A DNA stretch of 64,000 nt from Ephydatia muelleri (Eukaryota; Porifera; Demospongiae; Spongillida; Spongillidae): the NCBI GenBank assembly GCA_013339895.1, contig JABACO010000003.1, positions 7,026,012 through 7,090,011 on the forward strand, given 5' to 3'. Shown one piece after another: positions 11,011 to 20,231 of this stretch. The position numbers and the translations under genes were made by a program. The notes beneath the pieces are model-generated. The model worked only from the letters and a program-made list of their open reading frames with translations. It ran no database searches and was not told the DNA's origin. How positions within the stretch are numbered: position 1 is the stretch's first letter; each line of letters opens with the position of its first letter.

Positions 11011-11030
11011 TTCAATTTGGCATGGTGCGG

Positions 11031-12310
11031 TACAACGGTTCAAGTTCGACCGTTTTGTGACCCCTGCTCAAGAAAAATGGGAATATTATATTCAGCGTTT
11101 TGAAACGGAATTGGCCCTCTACAACCTCTTTTCTGGTGATGCGACCGCGGAAGCTCGAAAAAACCTTCTACTTTCAAAGGTGGGGCCGGAAGCGTTTAGA
11201 ATATTGGTTGACCACCATCGTCCTGAGGCAGTTACAACCAAAACGTACCAGCTTTTGAAAAGCACGTTGCAAAGGCATTATCAGGCGGGAATTTGCATTC
11301 TAGCGGAGAGAGTCACTTTCGCGTCGAGGTATAGGAAAGAGGGAGAGACTGTATCACAATTTGTTATCGCATTGTGCGCCATCGCTGGAAATTGTAGTTT
11401 TGGCCAGTCTTTAGAAGAACGCTTACGTGATCAATTGGCTATTGGTATTAACAACGATTACTGGCAAAGAGAATTATTTCGAATACACACTACCAATGAA
11501 GCTACACTCCAACAAGTTGAAGCCTCAGCTTTGGTTTTGGAACAGGCGCATAATCAGCAACATAAGATTCAAGCCTTGGGGAAAGACAATACAGGAACAG
11601 AGTCTGGCATTCGAAGAGTGAAGGGGTTACAAGAGACCGCACCTCACGCACGTGGTAGCATGCGTAATACGTCAGGTTTTACACCTAAGGAACTGGAAGA
11701 AGGGCGAGACTGCTTAAGGTGCGGATTCCCGAAACATCGAACTGGAGAGAAATGCCCAGCCCAAGGAGCAATCTGCAATTCATGTGGGGCCTCGAATCAT
11801 TTTGCTAGGGTATGCATGAAGTCAAAAAGAGCAACAGTTACTCACCGTGGTCAAAGGGGGCTACCAAGACAAAGACGTGTGAATGCAGTAGCAATTGATC
11901 CAGATGATGAAGAATACACAGATTCAGTGATAGATGGGGATGACAGTGGAGAAAGAGAAGTGAACACAGTACAGATCAGGACTCTGAGAGGCCAGGCAGC
12001 ACGTCTGAGTGTGTTGTTAAATGGAGTAAGGGTGCAAATGCTTTATGACCCAGGAGCAGCACGGTCAGTAATCAGCGAACAAATCTGGAAGAGAATAGGA
12101 TCCCCTTACCTGTCATCAGCAGACACTCTGGTGGCATACACAAATGTGGTAGTCGAAACGTTAGGTGAAACCACTATTGATGTGCAGGCATTGGGGAAGA
12201 GGAAGGAACTACCAGTGACGGTGGTGAAGCAGCATGATCAACCTCTGTTTGGGTTAGACTGGTGCCAGGAATTTGACATTCGTATGCCCAGGGGGTGTCA
12301 CCATTTGTAA
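11031..12310 (+). pseudogene. Gypsy 1 gag and protease region (5' part displaced to 8082-8110)
   Basis: The body of gag plus the start of the protease is open from 11031 to the stop at 12310. The true gag start codon is at 8082, separated from this part by the DNA transposon. A capsid-like region is followed by two zinc knuckles (CLRCGFPKH and CNSCGASNHFARVC) at about 11710-11815, which bind RNA. The protease block reads MLYDPGAARSVIS at about 12038-12076; the usual catalytic DTG/DSG triplet is DPG here, which may be a lineage variant or a loss. A one-base shift in a GGGGG run near 12290 ends the frame early. The open frame that begins upstream at 10907 includes transposon sequence and is not a real start. 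Confidence 0.85.
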
Positions 12311-15272
12311 GTTGGGACCACAAGCAGGGTCAGCATTGCCGCCAGGTACAAATGGAAACACCACATCTACACCATTGGGGGCACTGCTTCAGCAGTACTC
12401 AGAACTCTTAGTGAGAAGCCTAGCACCATCAATGGTCATAAAGCAGTGGTTCACATGAAGAGGGTGCTATTCCCAGGCTATTTTCTGCACGCCCATTACC
12501 TTTTCCAATGCGGAAGGCCGTGGAACAGGAGATACATCGGTTAGTGGAGCAGAATGTATTGGAACATGTTGATTCAGCAATCACACCAATTGAATGGGCA
12601 TCTCCAATCGTATGTGTCCCAAAGGGTAGTGGGGGTATTCGGTTATGTGTTGACTTTAAAGCTACAGTTAACCCACAAGTGTATGTTGACCCCCATCCCT
12701 TACCAAGGTTTGAGGACATTATATCAAAGCTCAGTGGCAGCAAGTGTTTCACCAAGTTGGACTTGTCTGATGCTTATCTCCAAATGGAAGTGGAGGAAGT
12801 ACTTGATCATTGCCACCCATCTGGGATATTTCCAGTTCAAAAAATTGCCATTTGGAGTTAGTTTTGCTCCCGCGATATTTCAGAAAGCTATGGATCAAAT
12901 TTTGTCGGGCATCCCGAAAACCGCTGCGTACATTGATGACATCCTGGTGGCAGGAACTTCACAGGAAGAACATTTGAAGCTTTTGAAGGAAGTCTTAGAG
13001 AGGTTGAAGCAGGCAAATGTTAGGATAAAGAAGTCAAAGTGTAAATTTATGCAAGCGGAAGTTACTTACTTGGGTTATCGAATTGATCAAGATGGCATTC
13101 ACCCAACTGAAGAGCATGTTTTGGCCATTAAGCAGATGCCAGCACCATCCAATGTGAAGGAATTACGCTCTTTTCTTGGTGCTATTAACTATTATTCCAG
13201 ATTTTTACCAAACTTGCAATCACTATGTACACCTTTGCAACCAACTCACAAAGAACGCAACAAGATGGGTGTGGTCAAAAGAGAGCGACAGAGTCTTTCA
13301 GCATCTGAAACAGCTGTTATCATCCAAGGACACATTGGTGCATTATGATGAAGCTTTACCGCTAGTCCTTATGACAGATGCTAGTGACAATGGAGTACTG
13401 TAGGTGCAGTGTTATTGCATAGGTTGTCAGATGGTGTTGAGAAACCAGTGGCTTTTGCCTCATGGACCTTGATGGATCGAGAGAAAAGGTTACTCTGTTA
13501 TTGACAAAGAAGCTCTTGCCATCATCTTTGGTGTCACCAAATTCTATCAATATTTGTATGGCCGACGATTTATTCTGCAAACAGACCATAAGCCACTGGA
13601 ACGTATCCTTGGAGCGCATCAAGAAATTCCTAAAATGGCTGCCAATCGTTTGCAAAGGTGGGCTATTACTCTGAGTGCCTATGATTATGACCTTGAGTAC
13701 ATCAAGGGGAAACACAATTTATTGGCAGAATCCGTTATCACGTCTTCCGTTACGTACTACGAACATATCCACAACCGAGCAGGCTGGTTATAGTGGAGCA
13801 CTTCTGAACATTCGTATAGGGGACTTGCCCATATCGAAGAAAGAACTTCAAAGACTGACTAGACAAGACCCACTTCTCTCAAGGGTTATTCTGTACATGG
13901 AGAGAGGGTGGCCAAATGACAGAAAGCTTATACCCCAAGAATACATGACCTTTTATGAGAAAAGGGATTCTTTGTCGTTTGAGGAAAATATTCTGCTCTG
14001 GCAAGGGAGGATTGTCATACCAAAACCGTTACATGATGCTGTTTTGGCCACTTTACATGATGGGCACCCAGGAATATGGGCTATGAGGGCGCTTGCAAGA
14101 TTTGACGTTTGGTGGCCTAACATTGATGAGGAAGTGGAAATGTATGTAAAGAAGTGTAGCCCTTGTCAGCAGAATCGTCCGCGGGAGCCGGAAAGTCTAC
14201 TTTTTGCATGGAACACACCAAGTGAACCTTGGTCCAGGATCCATGTAGATTATGCTGGCCCCTTTGAGGGCAAGTATTGGCTGGTAGTCATTGATGCGTT
14301 CTCAAAGTGGTTAGAGATAAAACCAATGCAGGTTTCCACAGCAGCAGTAACAATAAAGGCATTGAGGGAAATCTTCTGCCGTTTTGGTTTACCACGAGTC
14401 ATAGTATCTGACAATGGTCCTCAGTTCATAGCCTCTGAATTTAAAGACTTCTGCACTGCCAATAACATTACACATATTCGTGCTACCCCGTATCACCCAA
14501 AAACAAATGGACTGGCGGAACGGGCAGTGAGGACTTTTAAGGAGCGCTTCTCAGCTACAAAGATGCATAGGGATGATTTAGACCTGACACTGCAACGTTT
14601 CCTGATTTCCTACAGAAATACACCCCACAAGTCAACAGGCCGCTCACCTGCTGAATTGTTGCTGGGTCGAAGGATTAGAACAAGTTGGACCTCTTGAAAC
14701 CAGATATAAATCACTACATGGACAAAGCTTTAACTCAGCAAAAAGTTTATCATGATACTAGGGCCAAGTTTTCATCCTTCTCAATAGGAGACTTAGTTTG
14801 GGTTGGACGACCAGAAGGAAAAGGATATGAAAGTGGCTGTATTATGAGGAAAACCGGACCACTATCATACATTGTGAATGTTAATGGGATTGAACGCAGG
14901 AAGCATGCCGACCAGCTAAGGAAGAGAATGGCAGAATCAGATGTAGAGAGTGAGGAAGCAGAGGACACACCCCCCAAAACTACAGCAGAAACGGACCCTC
15001 ATAATCTAGAGCAGCTCATACACCCACATGGTTCTCAACCTGTCTACAGGAGGAAAAACTTGGACCCTGTTCCCCAACCTCCACCCTCTGTGCAGGACCC
15101 TTCAGTCAGACAACAAGGCAATTTTCAGCCAAATGCAATACACCAACCACAGCAAGATCAGTTAGGGGCAGATGAAAGGTCAGAACCTGAGAGTGTTTCA
15201 GATCAGACAGTGAAAGAGCCTGGACATGAGCTACCCAAGGGTCAGTGTCGTATTTCTCAGAATCCCGATTGA
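12311..15272 (+). pseudogene. Gypsy 1 pol: reverse transcriptase, RNase H, integrase (frameshifted)
   Basis: Plus-strand pol in several frames. Reverse transcriptase: KLDLSDAYLQMEV at about 12750-12790, then after a shift FGVSFAPAIFQ and YIDDILVAG (about 12930), the catalytic motif. RNase H: LMTDASDNGVL near 13370-13400, then a two-base disruption, and TDHKPLERIL near 13585. Integrase: a HHCC zinc region (HPGIWAMRALARF...CSPCQQ, about 14067-14175), first catalytic Asp in HVDYAG, second in SDNGPQF, and Glu in NGLAERAV. A final shift near 14690 moves to the C-terminal part. Small indels near 12290, 12465, 12800, 13270, 13400 and 14690 disable it. The C-terminus continues after the second Gypsy insertion to a TAA at 20097-20099. 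Confidence 0.9.
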
Positions 15273-15418
15273 TCAATGGCAAGATACACACTAATATAAG
15301 AATAGTTACACTCGGAAATCACGAAAATGGGAAAAGAAAAAGAATGAACACGTGGGGACCACTTGGGGTTAAAATAATAAAGAATGTTAGAATCACAATA
15401 AATGCTATCACCATGACA
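15246..15418 (-). repeat. 3' LTR of Gypsy element 2
   Basis: A 173-bp direct repeat of 19757-19929, with TGTC/GACA ends. Confidence 0.97.
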
Positions 15419-15450
15419 CCTCCCAACCAGCCTTGAAAATCTTGCCCGGA

Positions 15451-18400
15451 TCATTGAGAGGCGAAATGTTCCCCAAATCTGTGGATTGGATTGTGTTGTC
15501 GTACTGACCGTCTGGGGTTTTCCAGACTGTAGTCACTTCCAGTAGGGAGACGAGGGTTGCGGTACATCCGTGTTGACTTTGTAGGGATACTTGTCTCAAC
15601 TGCTGCAGACAATTCTGAAGCAGCAACAGAATCAACAGTAGGGTCTACACCCTCTGCAGGTGGTGGAACCAGGACTGACGACGATACCTGGACCTCCCCT
15701 GGGTCAGCATCCTCTTGAGCACCATAACGAGGACGCAGCTGCTCTATGTGACGCCTCCAAGTGCCACCCCGCGGGAATACTCTTACGCTGACACTACGGG
15801 ATCCATACACCTTTGTGACCACAGCCGGTACCCATCTGGGATCCTTCTCCCTTCGGGGACCACAGTATAGCGCATAGCATGGTGTCCCAACCGAGTATAT
15901 AAGGGCCACCCTATTTGGAGCCTCTTGTTCTTGGGACTTAGTGGCTTCCCGGGCCTGCTTTCCTTGAGATACATGTGCAGGGGAAGGGAGGAGAACATCT
16001 ATTTTGGTCCGTATTTGGCGACCATGTAAAAGTTCGCTTGGAGAATAGCCTTCACTTCTCGGTGTCCTGCGATACTGTATCAGAAATTCCTGAAGAGCTG
16101 CACGAGGTGGAAGTGAGGACTTTGAGAGTGCCTGCTTGAATGTCTGAACAAGACGTTCGGCAGCCCCATTTGTGGCAGGGTGGTATGGTGCCCCTGTAAG
16201 GTGGGTAATCCCTCTCTCACGACACCAGACTTGGAACTCTTCCGATGAAAACGAAGTAGCATTGTCTGAAACAATGGTATGAGGGTAGCCAAAATGGGAG
16301 AAATCTTGCTCCAATAGCTCCGTAGTAGACTTGGTGGATGTGGAGGATGTTGGATGTATGCAAGGATACTTCGAGTAAGCATCAATTAGAACTAGCCAGT
16401 TACTTCCAAGAAAATTGATGGCATGATCTACATGAACCCGACTCCATGGTTTTTCAGGAAGCATCCATGGGTGGTTTGCAGGCTTGGGTGGCATTTTCTG
16501 ATGCTCTGCACATGCTGTGCATCTATGGCACAGGTCCATGATGTCTGCATCTATACCAAGCCAGTATACTGCAGTTCGTGCCAGCTGTTTCATACGCTGC
16601 ATTCCAAAATGTCCTAGGTGTAGAAGCTGCAACACTTGAGGTCGTAGACTTGGGGGAATGACTAACCTAGAACCATAGAGAAGGCAACCGTACGCTGTGG
16701 AGAGTGATATGGCCAGCTTCCGAAAAGCCTCTATTGATCTCTCTGTGGTTCCTTCTTCCTCAGCTGAACCTTTTGGTGGCCATCCTTCCCGTGTGTAGCG
16801 CATCACATTGGAGATGATTGAGTCCTTAGCCGACTCCTTAGCCATTGTTCCAGGGTCAGTTGGGTTCAACTGAAGGCTGATTGTCTTTATGCTGCAGACT
16901 GTGTCCACGTCTGCCTCACTCTCCTCCCCATCAAAATTGGCATCTGGTCCTACAGGAAGACGGCTGAGAGCATCAGCATTGCCGTGGTCAGATGTCTTCC
17001 GGTACTCAATACAATACTGGTACTGACTGAGCATCAAGGCCCATCGAGCCAGCCTGTTGGCAGCCAAGGCCGGAGTTGCTTTGGTTGGTCCAAACAGAGC
17101 TATGAGTGGCTTGTGGTCTGTGATCAGAATGAAAGTACGACCATATAGGAACTGGTGGAACTTGCTGAGGGCAAAGATGATGGCCAGTGCCTCCTTTTGT
17201 ATTTGGCTGTATCCCCTCTGGGTGTTAGTGAGAGTCTTGGAGGCATTTGCAATTGGTCGTTCACTACCATCACTGTACCGGTGAAAGAGAACAGCTCCTA
17301 ATCCCACCTCGGATGCATCACAGGAGATCCCAATTGGGAGTGTGGGATTGAAGTGAACGAGAATGGTGTCTGTGCACAGCAAGTCTTTCAATTTCTGGAA
17401 GGCTTCTTGTTCCTCTGCACCCCACCTCCATGGAATGTCTTTCTTGGTCAGGCGATGAAGTGGTTCCGTAATGGTAGCGAGATTGGGCAAGAACTTGCCA
17501 TAAAACTGAACGGAACCTAAGAAGGAACGGAGACTAGACACATTTTCTGGAGGTGGCATCATTTTGACAGCATCAACTTTAGGACCCTTGGCAATTCCCT
17601 GCTGAGATAGGATATGTCCTAGATACTCGACCGAAGGTTGTGCAAATAAGCACTTCTCCAGGCGGCAGCGCAGCCCCTTTTCCTCTAACCGTTTGAGTAG
17701 AGCACGAAGGTTCTGGATGTGTTCAGCAGCAGTGGTTCCACTGACCAGGATGTCATCCATGTAGACTGCTACACCTTGCAAATCACTGGTCAGTTGGTCC
17801 ATGATTTCCTGGAAATAGCCCGGAGCTGAACTGATGCCAAATGGAAGTCGCATCTGCCTTAGTACTCCTCGGTGAGTGCTGAGTGCCAGTCGCCTTTGGC
17901 TCTCTGGAGCAAGCATAACTTGATTGTATGCATCAGCCAGGTCGATTTTGGTGAAGCCATGACCTCCACCCAACTTCCTCATCAGATCCTCCGGGAGTGG
18001 CATGGGATGACGATGGGGTTCCAGTTGCTGATTCACACTAACTGAATAATCGCCACATACCCGCAGTTTTGCCGGCTGACCAGGTAGACTTGCCTTCCGA
18101 ATAGGAACCACAGGAGTTCCATAGTCATTAAACTGAGTAGGTAGCCACACCCCTCTGGCAATTCCCGCATCATAGGCTTGACAGAGGTCTTCCTGGATGG
18201 CAAATGGGACCACTCTTGGTTTGCAGAAAATGGGTTTTGCATCTGGCTTGAATTTCACTTCCAGTTGGAAATCCTTAAGGCAACCCAGTTCTGGTTTAAA
18301 CAGGTCAGGGAACTCCTGACAGAGATGCTTGCAGGCCTTCTGAAGGGCTTGATCTGGCTTAAGATCACTGAAAATTGGTCGGATAGTCGAGGTATCAACC

Positions 18401-19101
18401 TTATCAACCCTTGGAGATAGATCCATAAGTGCTGATATGTTCAACTGTAGCCTCACGATTGCATCACGTCCCAAAAAGTTGAGTTGAGGTACCTTGGTGA
18501 CCGTGAATTCGACTGTTTTACCGCCTGAACTCTCCTCACCCTGCAGTGTGACTACTGTTGAGAAAATGCCTAAAGTGGGCAATGGTTGTCCATTGGCTAC
18601 TTCATACCGTCCTGTGGCAGGTGATAGAGAAGGTTTCCCTAAGTCACACCACACATCTTCAGAGCAGAAGTTATCACCAGCACCCGTGTCAACCTCAAAC
18701 ATGAACTGCTTCCCTTGAATGAAAACTGACTGCAGAAGTTGAGGAACTGCTTCTGTAGCCTTGACTGTCCTGATCTGGTACTTAGCAATGGCCCTCACTG
18801 GCTGGGTACTCCTTCTCTTCTTTAAACAGACTGCTTCCAAATGCCCCCTCTTATGGCAGTACCGACAAGTGGCATCCCTGTACGGACAATCCTGTGCCTT
18901 GTGATCTGACTTACCACACCGTGGGCAGGTACCCGCTCGGGAAATCTCTCTCATTGCCGTCTCGGGCATTGTAGGCAGGTGTATCCCCTGAGTCAGGAGA
19001 CCGAGATCGTCTCTTGTGGTCCACCTTGTGTACAGGTGTCGTCTTCGTCCCATACACCGTCTCCTTTGCCACTTTTGCTGCCTCCTCTGTCTCCGTCGCA
19101 A
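15451..19101 (-). CDS. pol: Gypsy 2 pol polyprotein, intact
   Basis: A 1,216-codon open frame that overlaps gag by 191 nt and lies in the +1 frame relative to it, so expression needs a frameshift or a separate start; the first ATG at 19101 is probably not used. Order of domains: two CCHC zinc knuckles (CPRCGKSDHKAQDC and CRYCHKRGHLEAVC), unusually in this frame rather than at the end of gag; protease with VDTGAG; reverse transcriptase with KIDLADAYNQV and YMDDILVSG; RNase H with SCDASEVGLGAV and TDHKPLIAL; integrase with a HHCC region (HFGMQRMKQL...CTACAEH) and catalytic Asp, Asp and Glu in HVDHA, SDNATSF and NGAAERLV; then a C-terminal tail. All catalytic residues expected for the family are present. 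This is the best candidate for an active element in the window. Confidence 0.95.
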   Translation of the reverse strand: MRRRQRRQQKWQRRRCMGRRRHLYTRWTTRDDLGLLTQGIHLPTMPETAMREISRAGTCPRCGKSDHKAQDCPYRDATCRYCHKRGHLEAVCLKKRRSTQPVRAIAKYQIRTVKATEAVPQLLQSVFIQGKQFMFEVDTGAGDNFCSEDVWCDLGKPSLSPATGRYEVANGQPLPTLGIFSTVVTLQGEESSGGKTVEFTVTKVPQLNFLGRDAIVRLQLNISALMDLSPRVDKVDTSTIRPIFSDLKPDQALQKACKHLCQEFPDLFKPELGCLKDFQLEVKFKPDAKPIFCKPRVVPFAIQEDLCQAYDAGIARGVWLPTQFNDYGTPVVPIRKASLPGQPAKLRVCGDYSVSVNQQLEPHRHPMPLPEDLMRKLGGGHGFTKIDLADAYNQVMLAPESQRRLALSTHRGVLRQMRLPFGISSAPGYFQEIMDQLTSDLQGVAVYMDDILVSGTTAAEHIQNLRALLKRLEEKGLRCRLEKCLFAQPSVEYLGHILSQQGIAKGPKVDAVKMMPPPENVSSLRSFLGSVQFYGKFLPNLATITEPLHRLTKKDIPWRWGAEEQEAFQKLKDLLCTDTILVHFNPTLPIGISCDASEVGLGAVLFHRYSDGSERPIANASKTLTNTQRGYSQIQKEALAIIFALSKFHQFLYGRTFILITDHKPLIALFGPTKATPALAANRLARWALMLSQYQYCIEYRKTSDHGNADALSRLPVGPDANFDGEESEADVDTVCSIKTISLQLNPTDPGTMAKESAKDSIISNVMRYTREGWPPKGSAEEEGTTERSIEAFRKLAISLSTAYGCLLYGSRLVIPPSLRPQVLQLLHLGHFGMQRMKQLARTAVYWLGIDADIMDLCHRCTACAEHQKMPPKPANHPWMLPEKPWSRVHVDHAINFLGSNWLVLIDAYSKYPCIHPTSSTSTKSTTELLEQDFSHFGYPHTIVSDNATSFSSEEFQVWCRERGITHLTGAPYHPATNGAAERLVQTFKQALSKSSLPPRAALQEFLIQYRRTPRSEGYSPSELLHGRQIRTKIDVLLPSPAHVSQGKQAREATKSQEQEAPNRVALIYSVGTPCYALYCGPRREKDPRWVPAVVTKVYGSRSVSVRVFPRGGTWRRHIEQLRPRYGAQEDADPGEVQVSSSVLVPPPAEGVDPTVDSVAASELSAAVETSIPTKSTRMYRNPRLPTGSDYSLENPRRSVRQHNPIHRFGEHFASQ

Positions 19102-19732
19102 CTGCTATTGCCTTGGCAAACGTCAACTCGTCCTCTTTGTACTTAAACAGAGCCTTCAGGACTGCTTCATTACTGACGGAGCACATGAAACGTGTACGCA
19201 TTGCTTCGTCTAACGGGTCTTTAATGGCAGGAAAATTGCACGTGACCGCGTCGTGGCGAATTCGAGCAGCCAACTCCTGAATGGATTCTCCGGGATTGCG
19301 GCTCATGGAGGACCAATACTTGAATCGCTCGCGGACGACGTAGCGTGTTGGATCAAACTGACCTTTCATATACTCGAAGATCTCGTCCAACGTGAGGGCG
19401 TTGACATCCTTGGCTGGAGACTGCTGTGAAGCGAGGTTACTTAAGAGTTTGAAATTCACGCGCGACTGATTCGTCAGGAAAACGAGCGCTCGTTTCTCCC
19501 CAGGAACGGAGTTAGCTCCAATGAATGTTTGGAACCGTGCCCAGTAGTCGTCCCACAATTCTATAGTCGAGTCGAAAGCATCAAAACTAGGGATGGCTAC
19601 TTTCTGAGAAGGTAATTCTGTTTCCTGCTTGGACGTTTGTCCCATGAAAGCCGCAATGAGCGCCTCAGTTTGCTTCCGTCCGTCTTCCATCTGTTTTTGG
19701 AGTAGCTCGATTAGCTGTTTTGTATCTGCCAT
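18911..19732 (-). CDS. gag: Gypsy 2 gag, intact
   Basis: A 273-codon frame starting 25 bp inside the 5' LTR boundary (ATG at 19732). The N-terminus is a Gln- and Lys-rich helix (MADTKQLIELLQKQMEDGRK), followed by a capsid-type domain with WARFQTFI-like and MSRNPGESIQELAARIR motifs typical of Gypsy gag proteins, which assemble the particle. It stops without a zinc knuckle; the knuckles are encoded in the overlapping pol frame. The ATG at the start of the internal region is the natural start because nothing upstream except the primer site precedes it. Confidence 0.93.
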   Translation of the reverse strand: MADTKQLIELLQKQMEDGRKQTEALIAAFMGQTSKQETELPSQKVAIPSFDAFDSTIELWDDYWARFQTFIGANSVPGEKRALVFLTNQSRVNFKLLSNLASQQSPAKDVNALTLDEIFEYMKGQFDPTRYVVRERFKYWSSMSRNPGESIQELAARIRHDAVTCNFPAIKDPLDEAMRTRFMCSVSNEAVLKALFKYKEDELTFAKAIAVATETEEAAKVAKETVYGTKTTPVHKVDHKRRSRSPDSGDTPAYNARDGNERDFPSGYLPTVW

Positions 19733-19756
19733 CCTGCCGACTACGCCACTTGATTC

Positions 19757-19929
19757 TGTCGTATTTCTCAGAATCCCGATTGATCAATGGCAAGATACAC
19801 ACTAATATAAGAATAGTTACACTCGGAAATCACGAAAATGGGAAAAGAAAAAGAATGAACACGTGGGGACCACTTGGGGTTAAAATAATAAAGAATGTTA
19901 GAATCACAATAAATGCTATCACCATGACA
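19757..19929 (-). repeat. 5' LTR of Gypsy element 2
   Basis: A 173-bp copy identical by eye to 15246-15418. On the minus strand it lies directly upstream of gag. Confidence 0.97.
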
Positions 19930-20114
19930 GTCAGCTTGAAGGTCCTCAGCATACCCTTGAAGGGGAGGTAAATAATCAGGCAGATCAAAGTTCTAACAAC
20001 TTACCACCAGCAAGTATCTCAGAACAGCGTCCACAAAGAATCAGAAGACCTCCATCCCGACCATATGACAAGTACCTGTGGGATCCTAGAGCAAAATAAA
20101 AGGGAGAGACAGGA
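19930..20114 (+). pseudogene. Displaced C-terminus of Gypsy 1 pol and polypurine tract
   Basis: Plus-strand coding resumes in the frame interrupted at 15245 and ends with a basic, Pro-rich tail (RIRRPPSRPYDKYLWDPRAK) and TAA at 20097-20099. The purine run AAAGGGAGAGACAGGA (20099-20114) directly precedes the 3' LTR and is the expected plus-strand primer. Confidence 0.9.
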
Positions 20115-20226
20115 TGTAGGGAAATGACAATATTAACGTAATAACTTAACTATTCACGTGTGTTGTGCTTGTATTGGAATCATTCATTCATTCATTTGTC
20201 TGCTTGTGCTAGATGGTTTCCTTACA
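20115..20226 (+). repeat. 3' LTR of Gypsy element 1
   Basis: A 112-bp copy identical by eye to 7950-8061, followed by the GTATT target duplication. Confidence 0.95.
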
Positions 20227-20231
20227 GTATT

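Larger units (their letters stand above)
8111..11027. mobile_element. DNA transposon with CACTG-type ends (EnSpm/CACTA-like), nested in gag
   Basis: Termini are CACTGTGCCAATTAAATG on the left and, reading inward on the other strand, CACCATGCCAAATTGAAAT on the right; they form an imperfect inverted repeat of about 25 bp. A 3-bp target duplication CGG flanks it (8108-8110 and 11028-11030). Removing the element plus one CGG puts the gag start (8082-8110) in frame with the gag body that begins at 11031, which supports these exact borders. CACTG ends, a 3-bp duplication and arrays of subterminal motifs are hallmarks of EnSpm/CACTA elements. No CACTA transposase was recognised, so the superfamily call rests on the ends. 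It contains decayed open frames on both strands and a long CA microsatellite. Confidence 0.75.
15246..19929 (-). mobile_element. Gypsy-type LTR retrotransposon 2, intact, nested in Gypsy 1
   Basis: A 4,684-bp element on the minus strand, with 173-bp LTRs at 19757-19929 (5') and 15246-15418 (3'), beginning TGTCATGG and ending ACGACA. The two LTRs look identical over their whole length. A perfect 5-bp target duplication GTCAG lies at 15241-15245 and 19930-19934. Joining the flanks restores the pol frame of Gypsy 1, which runs on to a stop at 20099. The internal region opens right after the 5' LTR with TGGCGTAGTCGGCAGGATG, a primer-site-like sequence overlapping the gag start, and ends in a short purine-rich stretch (GGTTGGGAGG) before the 3' LTR. 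Both open frames are uninterrupted. Identical LTRs and intact frames indicate a recent insertion. Confidence 0.97.
7950..20226 (+). mobile_element. Gypsy-type LTR retrotransposon 1, with two nested insertions
   Basis: The element is bounded by 112-bp LTRs (7950-8061 and 20115-20226) that begin TGTAGGG and end CCTTACA. A perfect 5-bp target duplication GTATT lies outside them (7945-7949 and 20227-20231). After the 5' LTR comes a likely primer site region (TTTGGCGACGAGGGTG), then the gag start at 8082. Order of domains on the plus strand: gag, zinc knuckles, protease, reverse transcriptase, RNase H, integrase, which is the Gypsy (Metaviridae) order. A DNA transposon at 8111-11027 interrupts gag, and a second Gypsy element at 15246-19929 interrupts the 3' end of pol. 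Without these the element is about 4.7 kb. Several frameshifts make it defective. It landed 130 bp after the TM2 gene stop codon. Confidence 0.95.

Noticed and set aside
10907..11030. Upstream start of the 467-codon gag frame
   Set aside because: This part is subterminal sequence of the nested DNA transposon; the true gag start is at 8082.
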